DNA of 64,000 nt from Vibrio coralliilyticus ATCC BAA-450 (GTDB taxonomy: Bacteria; Pseudomonadota; Gammaproteobacteria; Enterobacterales; Vibrionaceae). Of the stretch, positions 20,212-30,580 are shown piece after piece (the first letter of the stretch is position 1; every line of letters starts with the position of its first letter). The DNA is taken from assembly GCF_000176135.1 (NCBI RefSeq), contig NZ_ACZN01000013.1, forward strand, positions 186,001 through 250,000. Direction: 5' to 3'. Made by a program: the position numbers and the translations under genes. A model generated the notes under the pieces. That model searched no databases, was not told the DNA's origin, and saw nothing but the letters and a program-made list of their open reading frames with translations.

Positions 20212-20243
20212 AAAGGGTTGATGTGAGAGCATCAACCCTTTTT
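20212..20243 (+). terminator. Terminator of srmB
   Basis: AAAGGGTTGATG / CATCAACCCTTT stem with loop TGAGAG and a five-base T-run, 18 bases after the srmB stop. Confidence 0.85.
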
Positions 20244-20283
20244 AGTTTCAATCGGCTAAAAGAGCATCTTCATTGCTAAAAGC

Positions 20284-20313
20284 AAAAATACCGCCTTAGA
20301 TAAAGGCGGTATT
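20284..20313 (-). terminator. Terminator of prfC
   Basis: On the minus strand AATACCGCCTT / AAGGCGGTATT closes a short loop and is followed by five T residues, 50 bases after prfC. Confidence 0.8.
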
Positions 20314-20363
20314 GAGTAATCAGAGCTGTGAAGTCCTTTGGCGTTAGAACAAGACGACGAAAA

Positions 20364-21953
20364 TTAGTGTTCGCGAGTCGCTCGGAACTCAACATCTGGG
20401 AAACGCTCTTTCGCCAAATTTAAGTTCACCATAGTTGGCGCAATGTACGTCAGGTTATCACCACCATCTAGGGCGAGGTTGGTTTGGTTCTTACGCTGGA
20501 ACTCATCCAGTTTCTTACCATCTTCACACTCAACCCAACGTGCGGTTGCAACGTTAACGCTCTCATAAATCGCTTCCACGTTGTACTCAGCTTTTAAACG
20601 CGCAACAACGACGTCAAACTGAAGCACACCGACCGCACCAACAATCAGGTCATTGTTTTGTAGTGGACGGAATACCTGTACAGCCCCTTCCTCAGACAGC
20701 TGCACCAGACCTTTAAGCAACTGCTTTTGCTTCAATGGATCTCTGAGACGGATACGACGGAATAGCTCAGGCGCAAAGTTTGGAATACCTGCGAATTTCA
20801 GCGCTTCACCTTGAGTAAAGGTGTCACCAATCTGGATGGTACCGTGGTTGTGCAAGCCAATAATATCGCCCGCGTAGGCATTTTCAGCACGAGAGCGGTC
20901 ACCAGCCATAAAGGTTACCGCATCAGAGATATTGATCTGCTTACCAAGGCGCACGTGGTTCATCTTCATACCCTGTGTGTAGGTACCAGATACAATACGC
21001 ATGAAAGCAATACGGTCACGGTGTTTTGGATCCATGTTGGCCTGAATCTTAAATACGAAGCCAGAGAATTTCTCTTCGTTCGCTTCCACTTCACGCTCAT
21101 TCGCTTGACGCGGCATTGGCGCAGGCGCCCATTCCGTTAAACCATCCAGCATATGGTCAACACCAAAGTTACCCAGTGCGGTACCAAAGTATACTGGCGT
21201 CAGTTCACCAGCAAGGAACAACTCCTGATCAAACTCAGGGCATGCACCAATCACAAGCTCTAACTCTTCGCGTAGCTGCTCCGCTAGCTCAGCGCCAACA
21301 GCCTCATCAAGCTCAGGGTTATCTAGCCCCTTAACTACCAGCTTATCCTGAATGGTGTGGCCTTGACCTGTCGAGTAAAGAATCGTTTCATCGCGATGGA
21401 TGTGGTACACACCTTTAAACTCTTTACCACAACCGATAGGCCAAGTAATCGGCGCGCACGAAATGTTTAGCTCACTTTCAACCTCGTCCAATAGCTCCAT
21501 TGGATCACGGATATCACGGTCAAGTTTGTTCATGAAAGTGACAATTGGCGTATCACGCAGACGGGTAACTTCCATCAGCTTACGTGTACGATCCTCAACA
21601 CCTTTCGCGGCATCAATGACCATAAGGCAAGAGTCAACCGCGGTTAGGGTACGATAAGTATCTTCCGAGAAGTCTTCGTGTCCTGGTGTATCCAACAGGT
21701 TAACTAGGCACTCGTTGTATGGAAACTGCATCACCGAGGTCGTTACCGAGATACCACGCTCTTTTTCCATTTCCATCCAGTCAGATTTTGCGTGCTGCGC
21801 AGAGCCACGACCTTTTACTGTACCTGCGGTTTGAATAGCGCGTCCAAAAAGTAATACTTTTTCAGTAATGGTGGTCTTACCCGCATCCGGGTGCGAGATG
21901 ATAGCGAACGTTCTGCGCTTAGAAACTTCGCCCATAAATGCTGTATTTGACAT
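20364..21953 (-). CDS. prfC: Peptide chain release factor 3
   Basis: 529 residues from ATG 21953 (the preceding in-frame TTG is not needed; E. coli RF3 is 529). This GTPase recycles RF1/RF2 after peptide release. G motifs: [23 protein letters not shown] and NKLDRD. It is an elongation-factor-like translational GTPase with domain II and III following. In E. coli it follows holD-rimI-yjjG; here yjjG is replaced by an oppositely oriented GGDEF-EAL gene. Confidence 0.97.
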   Translation of the reverse strand: MSNTAFMGEVSKRRTFAIISHPDAGKTTITEKVLLFGRAIQTAGTVKGRGSAQHAKSDWMEMEKERGISVTTSVMQFPYNECLVNLLDTPGHEDFSEDTYRTLTAVDSCLMVIDAAKGVEDRTRKLMEVTRLRDTPIVTFMNKLDRDIRDPMELLDEVESELNISCAPITWPIGCGKEFKGVYHIHRDETILYSTGQGHTIQDKLVVKGLDNPELDEAVGAELAEQLREELELVIGACPEFDQELFLAGELTPVYFGTALGNFGVDHMLDGLTEWAPAPMPRQANEREVEANEEKFSGFVFKIQANMDPKHRDRIAFMRIVSGTYTQGMKMNHVRLGKQINISDAVTFMAGDRSRAENAYAGDIIGLHNHGTIQIGDTFTQGEALKFAGIPNFAPELFRRIRLRDPLKQKQLLKGLVQLSEEGAVQVFRPLQNNDLIVGAVGVLQFDVVVARLKAEYNVEAIYESVNVATARWVECEDGKKLDEFQRKNQTNLALDGGDNLTYIAPTMVNLNLAKERFPDVEFRATREH

Positions 21954-22175
21954 CAAAGGATCTTCTTCGGTATGAACGCCAGATTGTAGCCAAAATTGGT
22001 CATGACATATAAGCTGGCAGATTGATTCGGTTTTGCGCGGTATTCTCCCTTATATTGCTCTTTGGAGCAACAAAGGCAAATAAAACCTCAACAATTCACA
22101 TCCAAACAAGATACAAATTAAAATATCAATAAATTTGGGCTATAACTAAAGGAGTAGAAGGAACCATATAAAATT

Positions 22176-24227
22176 ATGCCTGCGAGCAAGAAAATAAATT
22201 CATTAGCATTCCGACAAGCGAAAACCGTTTTTTTAGTATCCGTGATACTAGGAATAATTTTCAGCTTGTATCAAATTTTGGTGGATCTTCATCAGGAGCA
22301 AAAGCGGATTGAAGAACACTACCAATTTAAGTTGCTACAAAATTATTCCAATGCCAGTCAGGCAGCCTATCACCTGAATCAGCTACTCGCTGAGCAGGTC
22401 GCATCGAGCCTGATGATGGATGGGGCTATCTATCAGGTTTCGATCGTTGATGACTTTGGAGACACCCTAACCGAACGGGAGAGAGGTGTGTCGCTTGAAA
22501 GTTCGTTTACGGAGGCTCTGTCGCGCTACCTGACTCCAACCACTCCTGTCTATAAAACCGAATTACATCAACCCAATTCGCATGTTGTCGTCGGGACACT
22601 GAGTTTCTCGGTCAATGGCGCCAATATCGCCAAGGACTTTATCGCCAAGACCAGTCAGATACTGCTGTTTGATCTGTTCCGGAATATCTTGCTGACGACG
22701 ATCTTATTGTTGTTCTTCTACCAGAAGCTCTCGAAGCCACTGGTGACGTTGATCGACTGGGTTCGTTCACTGCAAGATAAAAAAGCCGAAGTTCCAATGC
22801 CGAATCTGTATCGAGATGATGAACTCGGACACTTGGCGAAAACATTCCATAATTTATGGAAAGACAGAGAAGCGGCAGAAGCAAAACTGAATCAATTGGC
22901 TTATTACGATTCGCTCACAGGCTTAGCCAACCGTAGTTTACTGCTGCAAATGCTCGAAGAAGCGATCGATAATGCCAACAAGACCAATACATCTGGTGTG
23001 CTTTTCTACCTCGATTTAGACCGTTTCAAAACGATTAACGATTCGTTGGGTCACACGATTGGCGACCACCTGATAAAAGCGATTTCTAAACGCATTGAGG
23101 CGTGGCTCATTGATGACTACACAGCCGCTCGCATCGGCGGCGATGAGTTTGCCATCTTGATGCCTTCGATCTCTGCGGATAAAGCTCATGAGACCGCTCA
23201 GCAGCTTCTTGCTTTGATTTCTAACCCTTACTCCATTGATGATCACTTACTGTACTGCACAACCAGTGTTGGTATCTCGATATTCCCATCCGTGAACAGC
23301 ACCAACATTGATGTACTGCGTCAGGCGGATACGGCGTTGTATCGCGCCAAGGTGGCAGGCAGAAACAAATACATGTTTTATGAACCTGAAATGCAGGCGC
23401 AGGTTGAGTCTTTCCTAGAAATAGAGAAAGGCTTACATGAAGCACTCAATAAAGGTCAATTGGAGCTCTATTACCAGCCTCAGGTTAATGGCGCACAACA
23501 AATCGTTGGCGTTGAAGCGTTGATCCGCTGGAACCATCCAGAGAAAGGCGTTTTGCCTCCCGGCGTGTTTATGCCAATTGCTGAAGAAACCGGACAGATC
23601 TTACAAATTGGTAACTGGATCATCGAACAGGCCTGCTACCAATATTCACGCTGGCGCAAACAAGGCGTGCTTCCTGATACCTTCCGCCGTTTGGCCATCA
23701 ACATCAGCCCGCTGCAATTCTCGCAGAACAGCTTCGTTGAACACATTCATGATGTCCTCGCTCAGGCAGACATTGATGGAGAACACATTGAACTGGAGAT
23801 CACTGAGAATTTACTTTTAGAAAACGTAGAAAGTGCAATTCAGAGAATGAGTGAGCTTAAGCAGCACAACCTCAAAATATCGATCGATGACTTTGGTACT
23901 GGGTACTCTTCACTTAGGTATCTAAAACACCTGGCAGTCGATGTGCTTAAAATTGACCGCTCATTTGTCACCCAACTTCATTTGGATGAGAGTGACCAAG
24001 CGATCGTCGATACTATTATCATGACCGCACAACGGCTCAATCTGGAAGTAATCGCGGAGGGTGTGGAAGATGCCAACGAATTGAATACGCTCAAACAACT
24101 CGGTTGTGATCAGTTCCAAGGCTATCTGTTCGACAAACCTTTGCCTGCTTCCGAATTGATTTCACGTTTTGAAGCGAATTTCTATCCGGTAGAAGGGTCT
24201 CCTACCATCAAAGCGGTACAGAAATAA
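22176..24227 (+). CDS. Membrane GGDEF-EAL cyclic-di-GMP enzyme
   Basis: 683 residues. One N-terminal membrane helix (about 17-37) and a second (about 164-184) enclose a periplasmic sensor region of roughly 125 residues. A HAMP-like linker follows (KPLVTLIDWV...DDELGHLAKTFHNLW). The GGDEF domain has GGDEF at 321-325 without the RxxD inhibitory site. The EAL domain has E447-A-L, NISPLQF, EITEN, DDFGTGYSSL and AEGVED, so phosphodiesterase residues are present. It corresponds in position to a V. cholerae GGDEF-EAL gene next to prfC, as far as I remember. It is convergent with rimI, with no gap (stop 24227, rimI stop 24229). Confidence 0.87.
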   Translation: MPASKKINSLAFRQAKTVFLVSVILGIIFSLYQILVDLHQEQKRIEEHYQFKLLQNYSNASQAAYHLNQLLAEQVASSLMMDGAIYQVSIVDDFGDTLTERERGVSLESSFTEALSRYLTPTTPVYKTELHQPNSHVVVGTLSFSVNGANIAKDFIAKTSQILLFDLFRNILLTTILLLFFYQKLSKPLVTLIDWVRSLQDKKAEVPMPNLYRDDELGHLAKTFHNLWKDREAAEAKLNQLAYYDSLTGLANRSLLLQMLEEAIDNANKTNTSGVLFYLDLDRFKTINDSLGHTIGDHLIKAISKRIEAWLIDDYTAARIGGDEFAILMPSISADKAHETAQQLLALISNPYSIDDHLLYCTTSVGISIFPSVNSTNIDVLRQADTALYRAKVAGRNKYMFYEPEMQAQVESFLEIEKGLHEALNKGQLELYYQPQVNGAQQIVGVEALIRWNHPEKGVLPPGVFMPIAEETGQILQIGNWIIEQACYQYSRWRKQGVLPDTFRRLAINISPLQFSQNSFVEHIHDVLAQADIDGEHIELEITENLLLENVESAIQRMSELKQHNLKISIDDFGTGYSSLRYLKHLAVDVLKIDRSFVTQLHLDESDQAIVDTIIMTAQRLNLEVIAEGVEDANELNTLKQLGCDQFQGYLFDKPLPASELISRFEANFYPVEGSPTIKAVQK

Positions 24228-24228
24228 T

Positions 24229-24669
24229 CTAGAAGAATATGTAGCTCATAATAATGGCATCTTCTTTTCCAGTCGCCGTTGGGTAGTAGTTAACGCGGCG
24301 ATCAACCTCATTAAAGCCTGCCGCCTCATACAAGTTAGCCGCGCGAGTATTACTTTCCCTCACTTCTAACCACGCGCTTTCCGCTTTTACTTGCTCGCAT
24401 ATAGTCAAAAATGACTCAATAAGTTGTTTGCCATATCCTTTGCCTTGCTGGGCAGGATCAACGGCGATGTTCAGAAGAGTCACCTCACCCATTATATTCT
24501 GAGCATAAAAGTAACCAACCACCTTATCGCCATCCATCAACACATGATGACACGCCCCTCTGCTTGTCACGTCGCGAATCATCGTTTCTGACCAGGGGTG
24601 GGTATGAGCCTGAGTTTCTATTGAATATACCGAATCTAGGTGAGCATTTATTAGAGGAAGTAATGTCAT
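24229..24669 (-). CDS. rimI: Ribosomal protein bS18 N-acetyltransferase
   Basis: 146 residues. It acetylates the N-terminal alanine of S18. The GNAT motif PAQQGKGYGKQL binds acetyl-CoA, and LEVRESNTRAANLYEAAGF is the RimI signature. It starts one base after the holD stop, so the two are coupled, as holD-rimI in E. coli. Confidence 0.95.
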   Translation of the reverse strand: MTLLPLINAHLDSVYSIETQAHTHPWSETMIRDVTSRGACHHVLMDGDKVVGYFYAQNIMGEVTLLNIAVDPAQQGKGYGKQLIESFLTICEQVKAESAWLEVRESNTRAANLYEAAGFNEVDRRVNYYPTATGKEDAIIMSYIFF

Positions 24670-24670
24670 A

Positions 24671-25069
24671 CTATTTTAAAGCTTGGATTTGCTGCCAAAG
24701 CGCTCGTTTGAGTTGCTGGTTGCCATCAATTTCACTTAGGCTTGGAGATTGAAGCGTTTTGATACCAAGATCCATCTGTACTTCACTGCCTGCGAACCAG
24801 ATCCAGTCAACCTTAGTAGCACTGAGTAAAACCAGATGTTCAGGGGCTAAATAGCGAGTTTGATCTAACGTCAAATTGATCGTTTTTAAGATGTTCACAA
24901 ACAAAGTCGCAGTCACACCTACCGGCTTTTGAGGCGAAACCAAGAGCATTTTGCAGTCATCAGGCAAACGAATACCTTCAGCACGGTAGCCTTGCAATCT
25001 CTCTGGGTGAGTCAGCTCATAGGCTTGAATCCCCATTTCGTGTAAGTATGTAAGCTCTCGAGTCGACAT
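24671..25069 (-). CDS. holD: DNA polymerase III psi subunit
   Basis: 132 residues from ATG 25069 (MSTRELTYLHEMGIQ); an upstream in-frame start would add 18 residues not seen in the family. Psi with chi bridges the clamp loader to SSB. The sequence is poorly conserved, but the N-terminal helix, LRLP-type strand and C-terminal ALWQQI match E. coli HolD. Linkage to rimI supports the call. A perfect TATAAT lies upstream on the minus strand (25128-25133) as a possible -10. Confidence 0.85.
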   Translation of the reverse strand: MSTRELTYLHEMGIQAYELTHPERLQGYRAEGIRLPDDCKMLLVSPQKPVGVTATLFVNILKTINLTLDQTRYLAPEHLVLLSATKVDWIWFAGSEVQMDLGIKTLQSPSLSEIDGNQQLKRALWQQIQALK

Positions 25070-25155
25070 AATTGGCAAATTGCTAGAAGAAAAAAACGGT
25101 GCCATGCTATCACAAGCAGGCACAGCTATTATATGACTAAACGAAATGAAAAGCC

Positions 25156-26496
25156 TTAGAAGCTAGCTTTCACTGCGTCTGCAATTTTTAATGCTGATGA
25201 TTTTACTAGCTCAGCGTCTTCACCTTCCACCATGACACGGATAAGCGGTTCAGTGCCTGATTTACGTAACAGCACTCGACCTTTATCACCAAGTTCAGCT
25301 TCAACCGCAACAACAGAGGCTTTTACCGCTTCAGCTTCTAGTGGATTAGAATCACCAGAAAAACGGACATTCTCAAGAACTTGAGGGTATAACGTCATAC
25401 CTTGAGAAAGTTCATTCAGGGACATGTCACTGCCAACCACTGAAGCCAGTACTTGCAGCGCTGCCACAATGGCATCTCCGGTAGTCACCTTATCAAGTAA
25501 GATCACATGGCCTGAATTTTCCGCACCGATCTTCCAGCCTTTTTCAAGCAGCTGCTCCATCACATAACGATCACCTACCGCTGCACGAACAAATGGAATA
25601 CCTAATTGTTTGAGGCCATTTTCCATACCTAGGTTCGTCATCAGAGTTCCAACAACACCACCTTTCAGTTCACCGCGACGCAAGGCATCACGAGCGATGA
25701 TGTAAGCAATCTGATCGCCATCGACTTTATTACCAAGGTGATCAACCATAATGATGCGGTCACCATCACCATCGAATGCCAGACCAAGATGAGCTTGCTC
25801 TTCCACTACTCGTTGTTGTAGCACTTTAACGTCCGTTGCACCTACTTCATGGTTAATATTCGTGCCATTAGGTTCAATACCCATAGCAATGACATCCGCG
25901 CCTAGCTCGCTAAAGACAGCTGGAGCAATGTGGTAAGTCGCACCATGCGCACAGTCGACCACAATTTTCATTCCAGCAAGGCTCAACTCAGAAGGGTATG
26001 TGCTTTTACAAAACTCAATGTAACGACCAGCAGCATCATCAAGACGACTGGCTTTACCCAACAATGAAGACTCGACACATTCAATGTCTTTATCAAGTTC
26101 CGCTTCGATCGCTAGCTCGATATCGTCAGGAAGTTTAGTACCTTCCGAAGAAAAGAATTTAATGCCGTTGTCGTAGTAAGGGTTATGAGACGCCGAAATT
26201 ACGATACCAGCTTCTGCGCGGAATGTTTGGGTCAGATAAGCCACTGCTGGCGTTGGCATTGGACCAGTAAAGGTAGCTTTCAAGCCTGCGGCAGCAAGGC
26301 CTGCCTCAAGTGCAGATTCCAGCATGTAGCCAGAAATACGGGTATCTTTACCGATAATTACTTTTTTGGTGCCCTGCTTTGCCAGAACACGTCCTGCTGC
26401 CCAACCAAGCTTAAGTACAAAATCAGGTGTAATTGGGTATTGACCCACTTTTCCTCGTACACCGTCGGTACCAAAATAACGTCTTTTATCAGACAT
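25156..26496 (-). CDS. glmM: Phosphoglucosamine mutase
   Basis: 446 residues. It converts GlcN-6-P to GlcN-1-P for peptidoglycan and LPS. The active phosphoserine is Ser103 in ISASHNP; metal loop DGDGDR, sugar motif GEQSGH-like GAENSGH, and phosphate-binding [12 protein letters not shown] are all present. It lies 26 bases after folP. secG, usually next, is not here. Confidence 0.97.
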   Translation of the reverse strand: MSDKRRYFGTDGVRGKVGQYPITPDFVLKLGWAAGRVLAKQGTKKVIIGKDTRISGYMLESALEAGLAAAGLKATFTGPMPTPAVAYLTQTFRAEAGIVISASHNPYYDNGIKFFSSEGTKLPDDIELAIEAELDKDIECVESSLLGKASRLDDAAGRYIEFCKSTYPSELSLAGMKIVVDCAHGATYHIAPAVFSELGADVIAMGIEPNGTNINHEVGATDVKVLQQRVVEEQAHLGLAFDGDGDRIIMVDHLGNKVDGDQIAYIIARDALRRGELKGGVVGTLMTNLGMENGLKQLGIPFVRAAVGDRYVMEQLLEKGWKIGAENSGHVILLDKVTTGDAIVAALQVLASVVGSDMSLNELSQGMTLYPQVLENVRFSGDSNPLEAEAVKASVVAVEAELGDKGRVLLRKSGTEPLIRVMVEGEDAELVKSSALKIADAVKASF

Positions 26497-26522
26497 AATT
26501 ATTCCTTTTTATAATCTATTTC

Positions 26523-27353
26523 TCAGTGGTTACTTTGCACCATAGAGACAATCTTTACAGCATCAAGCGTTTGTTCAAAGTCATGAACTCGGATGATCTG
26601 AGCACCTTTCATTGCAGCAATTGTCGCGCAGCTGACACTGGCAGCAACACACTCGGCAGGCGCTTTATCCAGCAACTTAAACAACATCGATTTACGAGAC
26701 ATACCAGCCAGAAGCGGTAAGCCAAATTGATGAAATTGCTCAAGGTGAGCCAACATGTGATAGTTGTGTTCAAGCGTTTTTCCAAAACCAAAACCCGGAT
26801 CAAGGATCAATTGACTTTTTTTCATCCCTTTGGCTTCACATGCTTGTACTCTTTCTTGCAGGAATTCACCAACTTCTTTAAGTAAATCGTCGTAATGAGG
26901 ATTTGCCTGCATGGTTCTTGGCTGTCCTTGCATGTGCATCAGACACACCGGTAACCCCGATTCTGCAGCAACCTCAAGCGCACCTGGCTCTTGCAGTGCC
27001 CGAACATCATTAATAATGTCCGCCCCTGCTTTAACAGCCTGACGCATGACTTCTGCTTTGCTGGTATCAATTGAAATCCATACGTCAAAGCGTTCACGAA
27101 TGGCTTTGATCACCGGGATCACCCGACTAAGTTCTTCTTCCAAAGCCACATCAGGTGCACCAGGGCGAGTCGACTCGCCGCCGATGTCGATAATACTAAC
27201 GCCTGCGTTAATCATCTTTTCTGCCTGAATCATCGCATTCTCTAGTGAATTGTATTTTCCACCATCAGAGAACGAGTCAGGCGTGACGTTGAGAATACCC
27301 ATAACTTGAGGCGTTGATAAGTCGAGGGATTTATTATTTGCTGTAATAATCAT
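26523..27353 (-). CDS. folP: Dihydropteroate synthase
   Basis: 276 residues. It joins para-aminobenzoate to the pterin pyrophosphate in folate synthesis and is the sulfonamide target. Motifs: LNVTPDSFSDGGK, GGESTRPGA, DPGFGFGK and RVHDF. No good Shine-Dalgarno precedes the ATG (it follows a T-rich terminator tail), so translation may be weak or start-site context unusual. It is separated from ftsH by a terminator but probably gets some read-through. Confidence 0.96.
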   Translation of the reverse strand: MIITANNKSLDLSTPQVMGILNVTPDSFSDGGKYNSLENAMIQAEKMINAGVSIIDIGGESTRPGAPDVALEEELSRVIPVIKAIRERFDVWISIDTSKAEVMRQAVKAGADIINDVRALQEPGALEVAAESGLPVCLMHMQGQPRTMQANPHYDDLLKEVGEFLQERVQACEAKGMKKSQLILDPGFGFGKTLEHNYHMLAHLEQFHQFGLPLLAGMSRKSMLFKLLDKAPAECVAASVSCATIAAMKGAQIIRVHDFEQTLDAVKIVSMVQSNH

Positions 27354-27362
27354 AAAAAATAC

Positions 27363-27388
27363 AAAAACCCCGAGTTTCCTCGGGGTTT
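27363..27388 (-). terminator. Terminator between ftsH and folP
   Basis: AAACCCCGAG / CTCGGGGTTT stem with a 4-base loop and a T5 tail on the minus strand, ending 10 bases before the folP start. Confidence 0.82.
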
Positions 27389-27404
27389 ATTTTATTGGTT
27401 TACG

Positions 27405-29357
27405 TTATTCAGAATCTTTCTTTTCTGTCGTCTGCTCTTCTGTAGACTCAGAAGAAGAAGCGGATTCTTCTTTCACAGGCTCAGCTTTCGCTTCTGGTTG
27501 CTCTGCCTTAGCTTCCGGCTTGCTGTCGGAGTTATCACCCCAACCCGCTGGCTCACGAATATCCGACTTGCGATCCATCAGGTCATCAATTTGACCTGCA
27601 TCGATGGTCTCATACTTCATCAACGCATCTTTCATTGCGTGCATGATATCCATGTTATCTTCAAGGATCTGTTTTGCACGCGCGTAGTTGCGGTCAATGA
27701 TCTTACGTACTTCGTCATCAATCAGCTTGGCGGTATCGTCAGACATGTGTTTAGTCTGAGTTACGCTACGGCCCAAGAATACTTCACCTTCTTCTTCTGC
27801 ATAAAGAAGTGGCCCTAGTTTCTCTGAGAAGCCCCATTGAGTCACCATCTTACGCGCAATATCAGTTGCTCGCTCAATATCGTTAGATGCACCAGTTGAT
27901 ACTTTGTCTGCGCCGTAGATAAGCTCTTCAGCAAGACGGCCGCCGTACAGGCTCGAGACCATAGACTCGAGATGCTGACGCGACATGCTCACACGGTCTT
28001 GCTCTGGCAAGTACATCGTCACACCCAACGCACGACCGCGTGGAATGATAGAAACTTTGTAAACCGGATCATGCTCAGGAACCAGACGACCAACAATCGC
28101 GTGACCCGCTTCATGGTAAGCCGTTGACTCTTTAGTCTCTTCAGACATCACCATAGAACGACGCTCTGCACCCATCATGATCTTGTCTTTGGCCAATTCA
28201 AACTCAACCATAGAAACGTTGCGCTTGTTACCACGTGCAGCAAACAATGCCGCCTCGTTTACTAGGTTAGCTAGGTCAGCACCAGAGAAGCCTGGTGTAC
28301 CACGAGCAATTAGAGATGGTTCTACATCACCGGCTAGTGGCACTTTACGCATATGAACTTTAAGAATCTGCTCACGACCACGAACGTCTGGTAGACCAAC
28401 CACAACCTGACGGTCAAAACGACCAGGACGAAGTAGCGCTGGATCAAGAACGTCTGGGCGGTTAGTTGCCGCAATCACGATGATGCCTTCGTTACCTTCG
28501 AAGCCATCCATCTCAACGAGCATTTGGTTCAGTGTTTGCTCACGCTCATCGTGACCACCACCTACACCTGCACCACGTTGACGACCTACTGCATCAATTT
28601 CATCGATAAAGATAATACATGGTGCGGCTTTCTTTGCTTGCTCGAACATGTCACGGACACGAGATGCCCCCACACCAACGAACATTTCAACGAAGTCAGA
28701 ACCTGAAATAGTAAAGAAGGGTACCTTCGCTTCACCAGCTATCGCTTTAGCAAGCAGTGTTTTACCAGTACCAGGAGGACCAACCATCAGAACACCAGTC
28801 GGGATTTTACCGCCCAGTTTCTGGAAGCGGCTTGGATCACGCAGGTAATCAACCAGTTCTTTTACGTCTTCTTTTGCTTCATCACACCCAGCAACATCAC
28901 CGAATGTGGTTTTGATTTGTTCTTCGCTCATCATACGAGCTTTGCTCTTACCGAAAGACATAGCGCCTTTACCGCCGCCGCCTTGCATTTGACGCATGAA
29001 GAAAATCCATACACCAATCAGTAAGATCATTGGGAACCAAGAAATGAAGATAGTACCTAGTAAGCTCTGCTCTTCTGGCGGAGTACCTTGCACTTTCACA
29101 TTCTGGTTGATCATGTCATCCAGTAATTTCTGGTCATAGACCGGCATGTAAGTAACATAACGCGAGCCACCGCCACGACGAGTGAAAGTAATTTCCTCGC
29201 CCTTAAATGTTGCTTCCTGAATCTGGCCTTGGCCAACTTCCTGTACAAACGTGGTGTAATCAACCGCTCTGCCGTTACTTTCTCCAGGGCCGAAGCTCTG
29301 GAAAACCGACATCAAGACTACAGCGATTACAAGCCACAGAATTAAATTTTTTGCCAT
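27405..29357 (-). CDS. ftsH: Membrane ATP-dependent zinc metalloprotease FtsH
   Basis: 650 residues from ATG 29357 ([10 protein letters not shown] as in E. coli). A membrane-anchored AAA+ protease that degrades misassembled membrane proteins, LpxC and sigma32 in E. coli. Two membrane helices (about 5-23 and 98-119) flank a periplasmic domain. Walker A GPPGTGKT, Walker B IIFIDEID and the SRH follow. The zinc motif HEAGH is at 415-419. The tail is unusually rich in Lys/Glu/Ala/Ser. It is preceded by a structured spacer after rlmE. Confidence 0.97.
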   Translation of the reverse strand: MAKNLILWLVIAVVLMSVFQSFGPGESNGRAVDYTTFVQEVGQGQIQEATFKGEEITFTRRGGGSRYVTYMPVYDQKLLDDMINQNVKVQGTPPEEQSLLGTIFISWFPMILLIGVWIFFMRQMQGGGGKGAMSFGKSKARMMSEEQIKTTFGDVAGCDEAKEDVKELVDYLRDPSRFQKLGGKIPTGVLMVGPPGTGKTLLAKAIAGEAKVPFFTISGSDFVEMFVGVGASRVRDMFEQAKKAAPCIIFIDEIDAVGRQRGAGVGGGHDEREQTLNQMLVEMDGFEGNEGIIVIAATNRPDVLDPALLRPGRFDRQVVVGLPDVRGREQILKVHMRKVPLAGDVEPSLIARGTPGFSGADLANLVNEAALFAARGNKRNVSMVEFELAKDKIMMGAERRSMVMSEETKESTAYHEAGHAIVGRLVPEHDPVYKVSIIPRGRALGVTMYLPEQDRVSMSRQHLESMVSSLYGGRLAEELIYGADKVSTGASNDIERATDIARKMVTQWGFSEKLGPLLYAEEEGEVFLGRSVTQTKHMSDDTAKLIDDEVRKIIDRNYARAKQILEDNMDIMHAMKDALMKYETIDAGQIDDLMDRKSDIREPAGWGDNSDSKPEAKAEQPEAKAEPVKEESASSSESTEEQTTEKKDSE

Positions 29358-29409
29358 GTCACTCAAGGTGTCAGCCTCGCGATAACTAATTGTAATTAAA
29401 GGTAGGGTA

Positions 29410-29469
29410 CTACAGTTTTTTGACTGTAGCTACAGTGTTAACTGCTGCTCGATTGAGCAAATAGTTAAC
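29410..29469 (-). other. Structured rlmE-ftsH intercistronic region
   Basis: GTTAACT/AGTTAAC (29437-29443, 29463-29469) with inner TGCTC/GAGCA forms one stem that includes the rlmE stop codon. Next, three arms lie in a row: CTACAGT (29410-29416), ACTGTAG (29423-29429) and CTACAGT (29430-29436). The middle arm can pair with either neighbour, so two hairpins are mutually exclusive about 55-80 bases before ftsH. Confidence 0.5.
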
Positions 29470-30094
29470 CTTTGTAACCAGTGGCTACAATAAAAACTTC
29501 TCGGGAACGAGCCCTTGAAGAGTCAGGTTTACGGATTTTCACGACTTTGAACATGTCACGAACGTCTTTTACGTATTGATCGAAGCCTTCGCCCTGAAAT
29601 ACTTTCACAACAAAACTACCATTGGGCGCAAGAACTTGTCGACACATATCTAAAGCTAATTCAACCAAATACATTGCACGTGGCTGATCGACCGAATTGT
29701 TGCCTGCTATATTAGGCGCCATATCAGACATCACCACATTCACCATAGAAGGTTGAATTCGATCCAGCAAAGCTTCTAGTACAGCGTCTTCACGGAAGTC
29801 ACCTTGTAGAAAGCTCACGCCAGCAATAGGATCCATCGGAAGTAAATCACACGCGATGATTTTACCTTCGTCTCCTACTATCTTAGCAGCATATTGAGAC
29901 CAACCACCGGGAGCCGCACCTAAATCGACGACAGTCATCCCAGGTTTCAATAGTTTGTCTTTGGTTTGAATCTCTTCCATCTTGAAGTAAGCACGAGAAC
30001 GATAGCCCTTTTTACGCGCTTCATTGGCGAACTTGTCGTCAAAATGTTCTTTCAACCAACGACCTGAGCTCGCCGAATGTTTTTGTTTACTCAT
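29465..30094 (-). CDS. rlmE: 23S rRNA (uridine(2552)-2'-O)-methyltransferase
   Basis: 209 residues from ATG 30094 ([20 protein letters not shown]), as in E. coli RrmJ/FtsJ. It methylates U2552 of the 23S rRNA A-loop, late in 50S assembly. SAM motif [13 protein letters not shown]; catalytic K-D-K-E set includes Lys in RSRAYFK, Asp in SDMAPN and Lys in FVVKVFQG. It is upstream of ftsH and divergent from yhbY, the conserved arrangement. Confidence 0.97.
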   Translation of the reverse strand: MSKQKHSASSGRWLKEHFDDKFANEARKKGYRSRAYFKMEEIQTKDKLLKPGMTVVDLGAAPGGWSQYAAKIVGDEGKIIACDLLPMDPIAGVSFLQGDFREDAVLEALLDRIQPSMVNVVMSDMAPNIAGNNSVDQPRAMYLVELALDMCRQVLAPNGSFVVKVFQGEGFDQYVKDVRDMFKVVKIRKPDSSRARSREVFIVATGYKG

Positions 30095-30207
30095 TCGATT
30101 CCTAACTAATAGAGGGACCAACTTGCCCAATAAATTATAGTCTTCAAGGGTAGATGGCGTTAAAATGGTATTTTTCAACCCTTATAGTAAAGAAAATTGG
30201 CCGCGTA

Positions 30208-30504
30208 ATGAACCTAAGCACCAAACAAAAGCAGCATCTAAAAGGCCTAGCGCACAGTCTAAAACCTGTTGTGCTTATGGGCGCAAATGGACTAACTGAG
30301 GCTGTTCTAGCGGAAATAGAAATCGCTCTTAATCACCATGAACTGATTAAAGTGAAAGTTGCCTCTGAAGATCGCGAAACGAAAAACCTGATCATTGAAG
30401 CTATCGTACGCGAAACTGGCGCAGAGAAAGTACAAGTGATCGGTAAAACACTGGTTATGTACCGTCAGACTGAAGAGCGTAAAATCGAGTTGCCACGTAA
30501 ATAA
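30208..30504 (+). CDS. yhbY: CRM-domain RNA-binding protein YhbY
   Basis: 98 residues from ATG 30208 (MNLSTKQKQHLKGLAH). A single CRM (KH-like) domain that associates with pre-50S particles. The GxxG-like loop GANGLTEAV and the C-terminal strands match E. coli YhbY (97 residues). Divergent from rlmE. Confidence 0.94.
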   Translation: MNLSTKQKQHLKGLAHSLKPVVLMGANGLTEAVLAEIEIALNHHELIKVKVASEDRETKNLIIEAIVRETGAEKVQVIGKTLVMYRQTEERKIELPRK

Positions 30505-30527
30505 ATACACCTCGGTTTCAATGCTAT

Positions 30528-30555
30528 AAAAAAGGTCGCACTATGCGACCTTTTT
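30528..30555. terminator. Bidirectional terminator between yhbY and greA
   Basis: AAAGGTCGCA / TGCGACCTTT stem with loop CTA, flanked by A-rich and T5 tracts. Confidence 0.87.
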
Positions 30556-30580
30556 GGTTTCTCAAACAGCCAATCTACGA

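Noticed and set aside
21957..22175. Cyclic-di-GMP riboswitch upstream of the second GGDEF-EAL gene
   Set aside because: I looked for the GEMM conserved core and did not find it; only the TTGCTC hairpin is present.
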